This document shows positions 18,168-26,148 of a stretch of 64,000 nt of DNA, piece by piece. The notes under the pieces were generated by a model. The model worked only from the letters and a program-made list of their open reading frames with translations. It was not told the DNA's origin and did not search any database. Source of the DNA: Methylotenera oryzisoli (GTDB lineage Bacteria > Pseudomonadota > Gammaproteobacteria > Burkholderiales > Methylophilaceae); NCBI GenBank assembly GCA_945881735.1, contig CAMCVF010000001.1, positions 1 to 64,000 on the forward strand, in the 5' to 3' direction. The translations under genes and the position numbers were made by a program. Position 1 is the first letter of the stretch, and each line of letters opens with the position of its first letter.

Positions 18168-19280
18168 TCACAGCAACACGCCGTATGGCCAGTTTTGACG
18201 CACCACTTGCGCTGGTAGCTGCTCCAACACATGCACCGCAAACTCTTTATCGGATGTTTTTAATGCACGTAAGGCATGCGCACGCAGCAAAGTTTGCAGC
18301 GCTTTACCAAACATGGGTGGGTCTAACATTTCACCTTCAAATTTAATTGCGCCACCCAGCAAAGCATCTGCATCCATTGCTGCTTTTAAAATTGCTACTT
18401 TTTGTGTGACTTCGGTAGGTGATGGTGTATAGGCGGTTTTGCACAAATGAATATGGCCTGGGTGAATAACTTGTTTACCTGTAAGACCCATCGCAGCTTC
18501 TTGGCAGGCGTGTTTATACACTATGCGCGATTCATTATCACCATGCAAATCCAGCCAGCGGCGCACATCATGTGGCTCTAAAAATTTCTCTGGCATGATA
18601 TTTTGTCCAATCAGCGTTTCAACCCCGCCAATCACTCCCTTACCTGCAATACGAGATTCAAACATAAGTTGATTCATATAAAACTGCAGTTCTTCAATCC
18701 AGCCTTCTGGCGTGATGTGAATACCCATGGCTTTTGAGAAGTCATGAATACCAAACACCACATGCTTAACTGTATTGTATTGCATTAAATCAGGTGCGAT
18801 TTTCAGCGATTTTGGGTGCTCGATAATCGGCTGAATAGTGATATGTGGATTGACACTTAACAATAAACTGGATAAATCGCGCACTTCTGCCGCACCATAA
18901 ACTTCGCCCGCTTTGGCTAGCATCACTACATCAATATAGTCGCCCATATCGCGTACCAACTTTATATCTTGCTCATATTCATCGGTGCGGAATGAGTTAC
19001 AGCGAATCGCAATCGTCACACGCTCATTTACTTTGCGCAGAGCAGGCAATTCGTGGCGAAGTAAATCACGACTCATTTCTTTTTGCCTACAGCCGTCTTC
19101 TAAGTCAAAAATTAAAGTATGCGCAATGGTATTGTGCGCATGTTTTTTCATTCGCGCCGCGGCTTGATCCATGTCCTCATAAATTCCCAAGCTGGGCGCG
19201 TATTTTACAGGGGGGTAATACAACTGAATTCCTGGCCAGTAATCGCCTAGCGGGTTACATGTATGTGTTATTTCAGTCAT
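18168..19280 (-). CDS. HpcH/HpaI aldolase / CitE-like CoA-ester lyase (copy 1)
   Basis: TIM-barrel lyase of the citrate-lyase-beta/malyl-CoA-lyase superfamily, 371 residues from the chosen start. Conserved landmarks are FDLEDGCR, the arginine in IAIRCNSF, the metal-binding glutamate in PIIEHPKS, the aspartate in GIHDFSKAMG, and the late HPGHIHLCKTAYTPS motif. The start at 19280 (MTEITHTC) has GGGAAG 8 nt upstream; an in-frame ATG at 19325 has a poor site. It lies between sdhE and the acyl-CoA synthetase. It is much longer than CitE (about 290) and only distantly like the other two CitE-like proteins here. Substrate unknown. Confidence 0.8.
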   Translation of the reverse strand: MTEITHTCNPLGDYWPGIQLYYPPVKYAPSLGIYEDMDQAAARMKKHAHNTIAHTLIFDLEDGCRQKEMSRDLLRHELPALRKVNERVTIAIRCNSFRTDEYEQDIKLVRDMGDYIDVVMLAKAGEVYGAAEVRDLSSLLLSVNPHITIQPIIEHPKSLKIAPDLMQYNTVKHVVFGIHDFSKAMGIHITPEGWIEELQFYMNQLMFESRIAGKGVIGGVETLIGQNIMPEKFLEPHDVRRWLDLHGDNESRIVYKHACQEAAMGLTGKQVIHPGHIHLCKTAYTPSPTEVTQKVAILKAAMDADALLGGAIKFEGEMLDPPMFGKALQTLLRAHALRALKTSDKEFAVHVLEQLPAQVVRQNWPYGVLL

Positions 19281-19334
19281 TGCGTAGCTTCCCTTTTTTT
19301 GCTTGCCTTCATCGTACCAATTCATGCCTAATTT

Positions 19335-19607
19335 TTAATGTACTTGTTTCAATGCTCTGATTTTATTCACCACGTCCAATATATCTGCATCTTTTGGCAT
19401 AATTTTATCGTTGGAAACCAAGGTCCAAAAGTCGTTATCTGGCAAATCTAATAAGTCATCAAACGCCTTTAATTGGGCTAAGGTTAAGTCATTGAAATGT
19501 AGCGCAATAAAACGTTGCAGCACAATATCCAGCTCTAGCATGCCGCGCCTGCAACGCCATGCTAATCGGCGTAGTTCAGCATCTTTCATATTTTCTGCGT
19601 TTAACAT
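19335..19607 (-). CDS. sdhE: Succinate dehydrogenase assembly factor (FAD flavinylation factor)
   Basis: 90-residue SdhE/YgfY protein that promotes covalent FAD attachment to SdhA. The RGM motif (WRCRRGMLELD, about residues 19-22) that contacts SdhA is intact, and the helical DLPDNDFWTL segment typical of the family follows. It starts 19 bp after sdhB in the sdhCDAB-sdhE order common in Betaproteobacteria. Confidence 0.93.
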   Translation of the reverse strand: MLNAENMKDAELRRLAWRCRRGMLELDIVLQRFIALHFNDLTLAQLKAFDDLLDLPDNDFWTLVSNDKIMPKDADILDVVNKIRALKQVH

Positions 19608-19626
19608 GTTGACCTAACCTTTTTAA

Positions 19627-20385
19627 TTAACCTACTGTAATACCAAATATTTTTTTAGCTGGCTTACTATCCGTGCTTTCTTTTGCACGTTCTATTTTTA
19701 AATCTTTAATATTCGCAATCGCGGCATTTGGGTTGAGCTTTTTAGGGCAAACTTCAACGCAATTCATAATGTTATGGCAGCGGTACAAACGATATGGGTC
19801 TTCTAAATTTTCCAGTCGCTCTTCTGTTGCTTGATCCCTTGAATCCATAATAAAGCGATTGGCTTGCATCAAGCCTGCTGGTCCCACAAACTTATCTGGA
19901 TTCCACCAAAAACTTGGGCATGAGGTGGTGCAGGCGCCACATAAAATACATTCATACATGCCATCTAATTTCGCGCGGTCTTCAGGGCTTTGCAAACGTT
20001 CGGTTTCTGGAAGTGGTTCATCATTAATTAAATAGGGCTTAACCGAATTGTAATTTTCAAAAAACTGCGTCATATCGACAACTAGATCGCGTATCACGGG
20101 TAAACCTGGCATGGGACGCAGCACAATTGGTTGATCCAAATCGCTCAGTTTTGTAATACAAGCTAAGCCATTTTTACCGTTGATATTCATGCTATCGCTG
20201 CCACAAACGCCTTCACGGCAAGATTTGCGTAAACTTAATGTATCGTCATATTCCTTAATACGAATAAGCGCATCCAACAACATTTGATCTTCATCTTCCA
20301 GCGCAATATCGTAATCCTGCATATAGGGCTTTTTATCCACATCTGGATTGTAGCGATATACCGAAAATTTCATTTGTTTAGCCAC
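19627..20385 (-). CDS. sdhB: Succinate dehydrogenase iron-sulfur subunit
   Basis: Passes electrons from SdhA FAD to membrane quinone. The N-terminal [2Fe-2S] domain has CREGVCGSD and the later cysteine in NGLAC. The C-terminal domain carries CILCGACTTSCP and CHNIMNCVEVCP, giving ligands for [4Fe-4S] and [3Fe-4S]. Start choice: a GTG at 20385 is preceded by AAGGA at 8 nt spacing and yields 252 residues beginning (M)AKQMKFSVYRYNPD. The longer reading from 20436 would overlap sdhA and add residues without homology; the ATG at 20373 has a weaker site. Confidence 0.95.
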   Translation of the reverse strand: MAKQMKFSVYRYNPDVDKKPYMQDYDIALEDEDQMLLDALIRIKEYDDTLSLRKSCREGVCGSDSMNINGKNGLACITKLSDLDQPIVLRPMPGLPVIRDLVVDMTQFFENYNSVKPYLINDEPLPETERLQSPEDRAKLDGMYECILCGACTTSCPSFWWNPDKFVGPAGLMQANRFIMDSRDQATEERLENLEDPYRLYRCHNIMNCVEVCPKKLNPNAAIANIKDLKIERAKESTDSKPAKKIFGITVG

Positions 20386-20410
20386 TTGTTTTGTCCTTAG
20401 TCCATCAACA

Positions 20411-22177
20411 TTAATACACGCGTGCTTTGGGCGCAAAAGATTCCACGGTTTGTGGTTTTAAGCGCACTGGTTTGTAAGTTAAACGCTTATCTTGCTTATA
20501 AAAAAGCGAATGGGTCAGCCAGTTTTCATCATCTCGCCCTGAAAAATCCTCACGCGCGTGAGCGCCGCGACTCTCTGTGCGGTTATTAGCGGCGTGCATA
20601 GTTGCTGCCGCCACTTCAATGAGATTATCCAGCTCTAATGCCTCAACCCTCGCAGTGTTGAATACTTGACTTTTATCTCTAATAGTCAGATTCGGGATGC
20701 GTTTTGCAACGGCATCAATTTCACGCACACCTTCTTCCAATAAATCGGGAAAGCGGAATACGCCACAGTGCGTTTGCATAGTTTTACGCATCATGTCTCC
20801 CACTTCGGTCACATTTTCACCTTCTGCATATTCCAAGCGATTAACACGCTCTAAAGTCTTGTCAGCTGCATCGGCAGGTAAAGGCTTATGCGTGTTTGTT
20901 TTGATAGCGGCGGTCATATGGTCACCCGCAGCTTTACCAAATACGACCAAATCTAATAGTGAATTAGAGCCCAAGCGATTGGCACCATGCACAGAAACGC
21001 ATGCACATTCGCCTACTGCATAGAGACCATTCACTACTTTTTCTCCCTCTAAAACAACTTGGCCATCTAAATTGGTAGGAATACCACCCATCATGTAATG
21101 GCAAGTTGGCACAATAGGAATCGGATCTTTGATTGGATCTACATTGGCAAATGTTTTGGCGATTTCGCGTATGCCTGGCAAGCTTTTATTGATGCGCTCT
21201 TCGCCTAAATGGTCTAGCTTTAAGTAAACCGCGTCTTTATTTTTTCCAACGCCACGGCCTTGTTTAATCTCAGTCGAAATCGCACGCGAGATTACATCGC
21301 GGCTAGCTAAGTCTTTAGCATGCGGGGCATAGCGCTCCATAAAACGCTCGCCTTCTGAATTAACCAAGTAGCCACCTTCGCCACGCACGCCTTCAGTAAT
21401 CAGCACTCCCGCATGCAATACGCCAGTTGGATGAAATTGCCAGAACTCCATATCCTGCAAAGGCAAACCTGCGCGTGCTGCCATACCTAAGCCATCACCT
21501 GTATTAATAAAGGCGTTGGTGCTAGCTTGGAATATGCGGCCTGCACCACCAGTAGCCAACAAGGTTGTCTTGGCTTGCATAATATGAATCTGACCAGTTT
21601 CAATTTCTAAGGCAATTACGCCCAGCACATCTCCTTCGCCATCTCGGATTAAGTCCAATGCAAACCACTCTACAAAAAATTGGGTATTAGCGCGGATATT
21701 GCGCTGATAAAGGGTATGCAACATGGCATGGCCTGTGCGATCTGCCACGGCGCAAGTGCGTGATATTGGACTCTCACCAAAGTTTTGTGTCATACCGCCA
21801 AATGGGCGCTGGTAGATTTTGCCTGATTCTAAACGGTCAAATGGCATACCAAAATGCTCAAGCTCAATAATGGCTTTGGCGGCGTTTTTACACATAAACT
21901 CAATTGCATCCTGGTCGCCCAAATAGTCCGAACCTTTGATGGTGTCATACATATGCCATAGCCATTTATCTTCGGCCACATTACCCAAAGCAGCTGCAAT
22001 ACCACCCTGCGCCGCAACCGTGTGCGAACGCGTTGGGAATACTTTAGACAGCACAGCCACCTTAACGCCCGATTCTGCCAATTGCAAAGCCGCTCGCAAG
22101 CCTGCGCCGCCGCCGCCAACGATGACTGCGTCAAATTGATGTTTTTGAAGATTACTGGTTTTAGTAACTAAAGCCAT
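20411..22177 (-). CDS. sdhA: Succinate dehydrogenase flavoprotein subunit
   Basis: Oxidises succinate to fumarate; covalent-FAD catalytic subunit of complex II, 588 residues (E. coli 588). Seen: the dinucleotide fold [15 protein letters not shown] (about 16-30), the flavinylation histidine in [10 protein letters not shown] (about 50), the active-site region [18 protein letters not shown] (about 275), [10 protein letters not shown] and [14 protein letters not shown]. The 3-bp gap to sdhD and 25-bp gap to sdhB indicate tight coupling. In this cluster its natural substrate is succinate from PrpB as well as from any TCA flux. Confidence 0.97.
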   Translation of the reverse strand: MALVTKTSNLQKHQFDAVIVGGGGAGLRAALQLAESGVKVAVLSKVFPTRSHTVAAQGGIAAALGNVAEDKWLWHMYDTIKGSDYLGDQDAIEFMCKNAAKAIIELEHFGMPFDRLESGKIYQRPFGGMTQNFGESPISRTCAVADRTGHAMLHTLYQRNIRANTQFFVEWFALDLIRDGEGDVLGVIALEIETGQIHIMQAKTTLLATGGAGRIFQASTNAFINTGDGLGMAARAGLPLQDMEFWQFHPTGVLHAGVLITEGVRGEGGYLVNSEGERFMERYAPHAKDLASRDVISRAISTEIKQGRGVGKNKDAVYLKLDHLGEERINKSLPGIREIAKTFANVDPIKDPIPIVPTCHYMMGGIPTNLDGQVVLEGEKVVNGLYAVGECACVSVHGANRLGSNSLLDLVVFGKAAGDHMTAAIKTNTHKPLPADAADKTLERVNRLEYAEGENVTEVGDMMRKTMQTHCGVFRFPDLLEEGVREIDAVAKRIPNLTIRDKSQVFNTARVEALELDNLIEVAAATMHAANNRTESRGAHAREDFSGRDDENWLTHSLFYKQDKRLTYKPVRLKPQTVESFAPKARVY

Positions 22178-22180
22178 TTT

Positions 22181-22549
22181 TTAAATATTCCACAAAATAT
22201 AAACCAACCAAAATAGGTAAACCACCAACACAATATCGACCGCCATTTGCAAGTAGGCGCGTAATACTTTATTAAAAACGTAGTCTTTTAGTACATCCGA
22301 TACGCCCAACCAAGCATGCATAAAAAGACACATAAAAAATAATAAGGTCGCTAATCTAAACCAAATTGCTGACGAAAACTCGTACCAAGCGGCATAATTT
22401 TCTTGCCAAGTGGCATTACCAAAAGGCTGTACGACTAATAGCAATATCACTAATGAAACTATATAAATCGCCATCACCAATGCCGTTAAGCGCTGCGATA
22501 GCCACAAGCGCATTCCAGGATATTTATGGGTTAATAATTGGATCAGCAT
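22181..22549 (-). CDS. sdhD: Succinate dehydrogenase membrane anchor subunit
   Basis: Quinone/heme-binding anchor of complex II with three transmembrane helices (about 20-42, 52-75, 90-113 of 122 residues). Family features include the early GMRLWLSQRLTALV (quinone-site Ser/Arg) and HAWLGVSDVLKDYV, whose His is a likely heme ligand. The start at 22549 (MLIQLLTHKYPG) lies 4 bp after the sdhC stop. A TTG-initiated reading from 22576 would overlap sdhC and is not preferred. Confidence 0.9.
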   Translation of the reverse strand: MLIQLLTHKYPGMRLWLSQRLTALVMAIYIVSLVILLLVVQPFGNATWQENYAAWYEFSSAIWFRLATLLFFMCLFMHAWLGVSDVLKDYVFNKVLRAYLQMAVDIVLVVYLFWLVYILWNI

Positions 22550-22553
22550 ACTT

Positions 22554-22955
22554 TTACCAACAAATCGCAATAGCAAAAATAGCGACTGAAAATCCTACTA
22601 ACCACAATACGACGCGGCTCGAAAAACGTGCTTTATGTAAGCTGGTCATCCAATGAATATCTTGCAATAAATGCCTGATACCCGCAAAAAAGTGATGGAA
22701 AAACGCCCATGAAAGTCCAATAAGTAGCAATTTCATATACCAGGCATTCAGCACGTTTGTTAGCAAAAAATAACTATTCGGTGAGGCTACTGACATCTTA
22801 ATAGCCAATAAAATCAAAGGCAAAACTAGAAACAAACCCACACCAGACGCGCGATGCAAAATGGATACTACTGCGTTTATGGGTAAGCGAATCGTGAAAA
22901 GATTAAGGTTTTTAGGCCTATGTCTATTTTTGTCTTTGGTGCTGTTTTGTTGCAT
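22554..22955 (-). CDS. sdhC: Succinate dehydrogenase cytochrome b556 subunit
   Basis: 133-residue membrane subunit with three helices. Carries RPKNLNLFTIRLPINAVVS and SILHRASGV (the quinone-site region), and HHFFAGIRHLLQD with the axial heme histidine. It begins 2 bp after the malic enzyme stop and opens the sdhCDAB block. Confidence 0.94.
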   Translation of the reverse strand: MQQNSTKDKNRHRPKNLNLFTIRLPINAVVSILHRASGVGLFLVLPLILLAIKMSVASPNSYFLLTNVLNAWYMKLLLIGLSWAFFHHFFAGIRHLLQDIHWMTSLHKARFSSRVVLWLVGFSVAIFAIAICW

Positions 22956-22957
22956 AT

Positions 22958-24154
22958 TTATTCTTTTGCCGCTCTTGCTACTGCACCTGAAACCCGCTCT
23001 AATAAGCGCGCATCAAACGGTTTAGGAATAATGTATTCCTTACCAAACTTAAGCTCATTCAACTCATACGCTTTTAAAATTTCTGCTGGCACTGGCTCGC
23101 GCGCCAATTCACTTAATGCTTTCGCCGCTGCGATTTTCATGTTTTCAGTAATTTTGGTGGCTTTTGCATCTAGCGCACCGCGGAATAAATAAGGAAAGCA
23201 AAGCGCGTTATTCACTTGATTCGGAAAATCACTTCGGCCTGTTGCCATTAAAATATCGTCACGCACGGCATGCGCGATAATTGGCAGAATTTCTGGGTCT
23301 GGGTTGGCTAATGCGAAAATAATTGGATTTTTTGCCATACCTTTAATCAATTCAGCGTCCAAAGCATTTTTGGCAGAAACCCCAATAAATACATCAGATT
23401 GCGGCATTACATCAGCCAAAGTTGCAGCATTTGTTGGTGCTACAGCCAAATCACGATTGTTATCATGTAAATCCGCACGATTGGTGTCTAGAACACCACT
23501 TCTATCCACCATAGTGATATTGGTCGCACCCATTAATTTAAGCAACTTTGCACAAGAACAACCCGCCGCACCTGCCCCTAAAAATACAATTTTGACTTTA
23601 GGTAATGTTTTGCCTTGCAACTCTAACGCATTCAACAAAGCAGCGGCCACAATCACCGCAGTGCCGTGCTGGTCATCATGAAAAACTGGAATGTCTAGGC
23701 GGCGTTTCAATTCATTTTCGATATAAAAACAATGCGGCGCAGCGATATCTTCTAAGTTAATACCGCCAAATGTTGGCGCAATATTCACCACGGTTTGGAT
23801 AAACTCATCCGGCGTGGCGGCATTAATTTCAATATCAAACACATCAATGCCTGCAAACCGTTTAAATAATACCGCTTTGCCTTCCATTACTGGTTTGCTG
23901 GCCAGTGCACCCATATTGCCCAAACCTAAAACTGCAGTACCATCGCTAATCACTGCTACTAAATTACCTTTATTGGTGTACTTATAAGCATTGGCTGGGT
24001 CAGCATGAATTTCACGCACTGGCTCGGCCACACCCGGGGTATAGGCAAGCGACAAATCATCTTGCGTCGCGCAAGGCTTGGATGAATCAACGCTCACCTT
24101 TCCTGGTTTTGGAAATTGGTGATAATCGAGCGCACGTTTTTTTAAGTCATCCAT
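22958..24154 (-). CDS. NAD(P)-dependent malic enzyme, stand-alone form
   Basis: Oxidative decarboxylation of L-malate to pyruvate and CO2. 398 residues: catalytic Tyr region LAYTPGVAEP, Lys region GKAVLFKRFAGIDVFDIEIN, metal-site INLEDIAAPHCF and FHDDQHGTA, then the nucleotide fold IVFLGAGAAGCSCAKLL. It lacks the C-terminal phosphotransacetylase-like domain of MaeB (about 760 aa). First of the tight mae-sdhCDAB-sdhE block, where other Betaproteobacteria often have malate dehydrogenase; no mdh or gltA is in the window. The cofactor cannot be fixed by eye. Confidence 0.92.
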   Translation of the reverse strand: MDDLKKRALDYHQFPKPGKVSVDSSKPCATQDDLSLAYTPGVAEPVREIHADPANAYKYTNKGNLVAVISDGTAVLGLGNMGALASKPVMEGKAVLFKRFAGIDVFDIEINAATPDEFIQTVVNIAPTFGGINLEDIAAPHCFYIENELKRRLDIPVFHDDQHGTAVIVAAALLNALELQGKTLPKVKIVFLGAGAAGCSCAKLLKLMGATNITMVDRSGVLDTNRADLHDNNRDLAVAPTNAATLADVMPQSDVFIGVSAKNALDAELIKGMAKNPIIFALANPDPEILPIIAHAVRDDILMATGRSDFPNQVNNALCFPYLFRGALDAKATKITENMKIAAAKALSELAREPVPAEILKAYELNELKFGKEYIIPKPFDARLLERVSGAVARAAKE

Positions 24155-24333
24155 TTTTACCCTAACAAATTTTTAATTCTTAGTTTTTATGATGTAGCGC
24201 CTACTTTTTGGCTTTAAACAAAAACATAATTAGTATTTCTCAAAAATTATTCCAGCTAGGCGGATGAGCGCAGAATATACGATGAGTGCGGCAAGCAAAG
24301 TCCCACAACGCTGGGGCATCTTTTCAAAAATAC

Positions 24334-25074
24334 TTATTCGAGTTCGGACATGTAGTGATGGTCGTCTGTGAGACACAAGCCTAATCGCCACTCCATCGGC
24401 TTATCACCATACGTATAAGAAACACGCTCAATACTCAATAGCGGCGAGCCAACCTTCAAATTTAAGGCTTCTGCCACCTCTGAATTGGCCGCCACTGCAG
24501 TCAAGCGCTCTTCTGCGCGAATCATGCGAACACCATATTCAGTTTCATACATGCTATACATTGAACCTTTATTTTCTTCAACGCGCGTACCGTTTAGCCC
24601 TTTAAAAGGTGCCGCTGGTATCACAATATGGTCATAGATTAGAGGCCTACCCGAAAAAGTCAGCAAACGTTTTACTTCAATCAACGCCGCGCCAGCCTTT
24701 ATTTCAAAGATACTCGACATGCGGATATCGGCCTTGGTTTTAGTACAATTTAATAATTCATTTTGTAGCACTTCTTTTTGACCATTGGCGGCAGTTAAGC
24801 GCAAAAAGCGCAATTTGATGCCTTCTTCTTTATGAGTTGCAACAAATGTGCCTTTGCCTTGGCGGCGAATTAGAATATTTTCGCCAGCCAAGCTATCAAT
24901 GGCTTTGCGTACGGTACCTTGAGATACTTTATAACGCGATGCCAAATCAATTTCACTGGGAATCATTTCGCCAGGATGCCATTCGCCACCAATTAAACTT
25001 TGCGTAAGCAATACTTTAATTTGGTCATACAACGGTTTATAGCTAGGCGAGTTGTTGGCTTTATCGGTCATCAT
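24334..25074 (-). CDS. GntR/HutC-family transcriptional regulator with UTRA domain
   Basis: 246 residues. The N-terminal winged helix-turn-helix (about 12-80) holds PLYDQIKVLL, GEMIPSEIDLASRYKVSQGTVRKAI-type motifs and RRQGKGTFVA. The C-terminal UTRA effector domain (about 100-240) holds EVKRLLTFSGRPLIYD and LLSIERVSYTYGDKPMEWR. UTRA domains bind small metabolites; here probably an intermediate or CoA ester of the neighbouring pathways (inference). Its start is 181 bp from the divergent CitE-like gene, and the palindrome at 25140-25151 is the likely operator, so autoregulation is plausible. Confidence 0.92.
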   Translation of the reverse strand: MMTDKANNSPSYKPLYDQIKVLLTQSLIGGEWHPGEMIPSEIDLASRYKVSQGTVRKAIDSLAGENILIRRQGKGTFVATHKEEGIKLRFLRLTAANGQKEVLQNELLNCTKTKADIRMSSIFEIKAGAALIEVKRLLTFSGRPLIYDHIVIPAAPFKGLNGTRVEENKGSMYSMYETEYGVRMIRAEERLTAVAANSEVAEALNLKVGSPLLSIERVSYTYGDKPMEWRLGLCLTDDHHYMSELE

Positions 25075-25136
25075 AGGCTCACAGTAATGAAGTTGTTGCG
25101 ATTAAAACATACCTTTATAAAATAGTCTAGTGTTTT

Positions 25137-25161
25137 ATATCTTATATAAGACATAAGATAT
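25137..25161. promoter_or_regulatory. Probable GntR operator in the divergent promoter region
   Basis: A perfect 12-bp palindrome TCTTATATAAGA (25140-25151) overlaps a wider inverted pair atatctta (25137-25144) / taagatat (25154-25161). It lies just upstream of the -35 box of the rightward promoter and upstream of gntR on the other strand, so one bound dimer could control both directions. Confidence 0.6.
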
Positions 25162-25164
25162 TTG

Positions 25165-25194
25165 TTGACATTGATTCGAAGGCCTATATATAAT
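25165..25194 (+). promoter_or_regulatory. Consensus sigma-70 promoter for the rightward arm
   Basis: TTGACA (25165-25170), an 18-bp spacer, and TATAAT (25189-25194): both hexamers match the consensus exactly. Expected start near 25201-25203, leaving a leader of about 54 nt before the ATG at 25256, which has AGGA at 6 nt spacing. Confidence 0.8.
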
Positions 25195-25255
25195 CTTTTT
25201 AATTATTATCCATCTGTTAAAAATACAGCATGGGTTTGACATATTAGGACTGTAT

Positions 25256-26137
25256 ATGGAAATAGGCTTCCGCCCCCGCCGCTCAATGCTCTACGTGCCT
25301 GGTTGCAACCTGCACTACCTAGATCGCGCTCGTACACTGCAAGCCGATTCTGTTATTTTAGATTTGGGCGACCCTATATTAATAGCCTGCAAAATTGAAT
25401 CGCGCGATAACGTGGTTGCGGCCGTAAAAAAAGGTGGATATGGCTCACGGGAAGTAGTTGTGCGAGTCAATAATTTGGATTCTATTTGGGGTCATGATGA
25501 TATTAAAGCTGTTGCCAATATTGGGGCCGATGCGATTCTTTTCCCAAATATTGAATCGGCAGACGATGTACACACCGCCTTGAAATGGCTTGATGATGCT
25601 GGTGGTAGCCATATGCCTATTATGCTGATGATTGAAAGCCCGATTGCGGTATTAAATGCCAAAGAAATCGCAGCTGCTAGTGACCGTATTGCCTGCATGG
25701 TGATGGCAACTTCTGACTTGATTTCACAATTGCACGCTCGAGTAACGCATGAGCGTAGCGCAATACTTACATCGCTTTCATTGGTTATTTTAGCCGCGCG
25801 TGCCTTTGGTCGCTGTGTGGTGGATGGCATTTCAAGTGATTTCAAAAACATGCATTCATTTGAATATGCCTGTCGCTTAGGGCGTGATATGGGCTTTGAT
25901 GGCAAATCATTGGTGCACCCTGCACAAATTGCTTACAGCAACGATGCCTACACGCCAAAAGCTACCGAAATTAAAAGCGCGCGGGCTATTATTCAAGCCT
26001 TAAAAGAGGCTAATGACTCTGGCCGAGGCACTGTTGTAGTAGATGACAAACTGGTTGAACATCATCATGTAATTGCCGCGCAACGACTTTTAAAATTGCA
26101 TGGAATGATTGCCGAGCTCGAAGAAGAGTTTATCTAG
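25256..26137 (+). CDS. CitE-like CoA-ester lyase (copy 2, HpcH/HpaI aldolase family)
   Basis: 293 residues, the standard CitE/malyl-CoA-lyase length, beginning RRSMLYVPGCN. Conserved: the CoA/substrate arginine in VVVRVNNLDS, the Mg-binding glutamate in MLMIESPIAVL, the aspartate in MATSDLIS, and GFDGKSLVHPAQIAYSNDAYTP near the C-terminus. Odd: the usual DLEDAV motif reads DLGDPI (E to G, A to P) and the following Lys region is altered. Likely cleaves or forms a beta-hydroxyacyl-CoA such as beta-methylmalyl-, malyl- or citramalyl-CoA (family knowledge). First gene behind the consensus promoter, 11 bp before the hydratase gene. Confidence 0.8.
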   Translation: MEIGFRPRRSMLYVPGCNLHYLDRARTLQADSVILDLGDPILIACKIESRDNVVAAVKKGGYGSREVVVRVNNLDSIWGHDDIKAVANIGADAILFPNIESADDVHTALKWLDDAGGSHMPIMLMIESPIAVLNAKEIAAASDRIACMVMATSDLISQLHARVTHERSAILTSLSLVILAARAFGRCVVDGISSDFKNMHSFEYACRLGRDMGFDGKSLVHPAQIAYSNDAYTPKATEIKSARAIIQALKEANDSGRGTVVVDDKLVEHHHVIAAQRLLKLHGMIAELEEEFI

Positions 26138-26148
26138 AAGAAGACTAA

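Noticed and set aside
18011-18346. 111-codon plus-strand frame opposite the CitE-like gene
   Set aside because: It runs through the palindromic repeat and antisense to a conserved lyase; no homology or Shine-Dalgarno.
20386-20436. Longer SdhB start at 20436
   Set aside because: It would overlap sdhA, adds non-conserved residues, and the GTG at 20385 has a strong AAGGA site.
24155-24333. GntR operator or promoter in front of malic enzyme
   Set aside because: No CTTATATAAG-like palindrome or clear -35/-10 pair seen in this 179-bp gap; a promoter may exist but is not supported by sequence alone.
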